7,054 nucleotides of DNA from Rhizobiaceae bacterium UBA1291 (lineage in GTDB: Bacteria; Pseudomonadota; Alphaproteobacteria; Rhizobiales; Rhizobiaceae): NCBI GenBank assembly GCA_002307905.1, contig DBUL01000086.1:17469-24522 (forward strand), written 5' to 3'. A model generated the notes under the pieces. The model saw nothing but the letters and a program-made list of their open reading frames with translations, did no database searches and was not told the DNA's origin. Positions 6,454-7,054 of the stretch are shown here, in pieces (position 1 is the first letter of the stretch; every line of letters starts with the position of its first letter). The position numbers were made by a program, and so were the translations under genes.

Positions 6454-6539
6454 ACACTAGGGGCGCCGGGTTCGCTTTGGCGTTTCGCGTCGCCTCTGTT
6501 ATGCAAGACCGACGTTGAACGAGGGAGGCGGGCGACACG
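6454..6539. other. Gap between fdsD and the response regulator gene
   Basis: These 86 bases contain no strong terminator hairpin with a T run and no clear sigma-70 or -24/-12 sigma-54 promoter that I can see. A 6-base inverted repeat, GTCGCC (6489-6494) and GGCGAC (6531-6536), is present but weak. GGGAGG at 6523-6528 is the likely ribosome binding site of the next gene. Whether fds transcription reads through into the regulator cannot be decided from the sequence. Confidence 0.5.
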
Positions 6540-7054
6540 GTGAGGGCAGAAACGGCACGAAAGGTCCAGGCGAGCGAGCGGGATCCTGAATTCGGTCCCT
6601 GGCTGGCGCAGGCGACGATCCTCGTGGTCGACGACGAGCCCGGTATGCGCAATTTTCTCGTGCGCACGCTCAGCCCCCGCTGCAAGCGGATCGAGGAAGC
6701 GGCCGATGCCGAAGAGGCATCGCGCAAGCTCGACCAGCACCATTTCGACGTCGTCATTCTCGACAATATCATGCCGGGCAAGAACGGAGTCGACTGGCTG
6801 ATCGAACAGCGGGCGATCGGCTTCTTCGCCGACGCCATCCTGATGACCGCCTATGCCGATCTCGAAACGGCGATCCGGGCGCTGCGCGCCGGCGCCGTCG
6901 ATTTCGTGCTGAAGCCGTTCCGCTCCAACCAGATCCTCAATGCCGTGGCGCGCTGCCTCGACCGCATGCGATTGCAGCGGGAAAACTTCGTGCTGCGCTA
7001 CGAGCTTCGCGCGACGGCCGACCATATCCTGCTGCGCGACAAGCTGATCGGCGG
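6540..7054 (+). CDS. Response regulator, probably NtrC-like sigma-54 activator (5' part, truncated by window end)
   Basis: The first 171 codons are present and the frame is open to the end of the window. Residues about 25-140 are a receiver domain: acidic pair D31-D32 in ILVVDDEPGMR, phospho-acceptor D75 in VVILDNIMPGKNG, T103 in LMTAYAD, and K125 in DFVLKPF. A linker helix rich in charged residues (RMRLQRENFVLRYEL) follows, then LLRDKLIGG, where an NtrC-type AAA+ domain would typically begin; that domain is not in the window, so the class is inferred. The start is GTG at 6540, with GGGAGG 11 bases upstream; a TGA at 6516 closes the frame before it, and the next in-frame Met (36) would cut off the acidic pair. 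A partner histidine kinase may lie downstream. It could regulate formate metabolism or be unrelated to it; co-orientation after an 86-base gap is the only link. Confidence 0.82.
   Translation, partial: MRAETARKVQASERDPEFGPWLAQATILVVDDEPGMRNFLVRTLSPRCKRIEEAADAEEASRKLDQHHFDVVILDNIMPGKNGVDWLIEQRAIGFFADAILMTAYADLETAIRALRAGAVDFVLKPFRSNQILNAVARCLDRMRLQRENFVLRYELRATADHILLRDKLIG

Noticed and set aside
6489..6536. Inverted repeat GTCGCC/GGCGAC as a hairpin masking the response regulator start
   Set aside because: Only 6 pairs with a 36-base loop; such pairs are expected by chance in GC-rich DNA.
1..7054. CRISPR array, tRNA, rRNA or insertion sequence
   Set aside because: No regularly spaced direct repeats, no tRNA-like cloverleaf in the short gaps, and no transposase-like reading frame are visible.

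Overview
The window carries a near-complete operon for a cytosolic, NAD+-dependent, molybdenum-containing formate dehydrogenase (Fds type), followed on the same strand by the start of a separate response-regulator gene. The host is most likely an alphaproteobacterium of the Rhizobiaceae (Sinorhizobium/Ensifer/Rhizobium/Agrobacterium group). This rests on the high GC content with strong GC preference at third codon positions, the Fds sequences, and a mosaic palindromic repeat between two genes that matches the Rhizobium-specific RIME1 family. I cannot fix the genus from the sequence alone.

Layout, all on the + strand: leader (1-81); fdsG (82-561); fdsB (558-2114); a small DUF4287-like gene (2111-2326); fdsA (2389-5268); a RIME1-like repeat (5295-5405); fdhD, also called fdsC (5415-6233); fdsD (6223-6453); an 86-base gap; and a response regulator of NtrC-like type (6540 to the window end, truncated). 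Three junctions overlap (fdsG/fdsB and fdsB/DUF4287 through ATGA, fdhD/fdsD by 11 bases), so the cluster is very probably one co-transcribed and partly translationally coupled unit. No gene-free stretch exceeds 300 bases.

How it works together: FdsA holds the Mo-bis-PGD active site, with Cys rather than selenocysteine as the Mo ligand, and a chain of Fe-S clusters. It oxidises formate to CO2. Electrons pass to FdsB (FMN, one 4Fe-4S cluster, NAD+ reduction) and FdsG (one 2Fe-2S cluster), which resemble NuoF and NuoE of complex I. FdhD supplies sulfur to the molybdenum cofactor, and FdsD is the small subunit linked to cofactor insertion or stability.

The enzyme genes are ordinary for the family. 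The parts that deserve a second look are the DUF4287 gene placed between the two main electron-transfer subunits, the RIME-like repeat that seems to supply the translation start region of fdhD and carries a 42-codon ORF ending in an ATGA overlap with an in-frame fdhD ATG, and the neighbouring response regulator.
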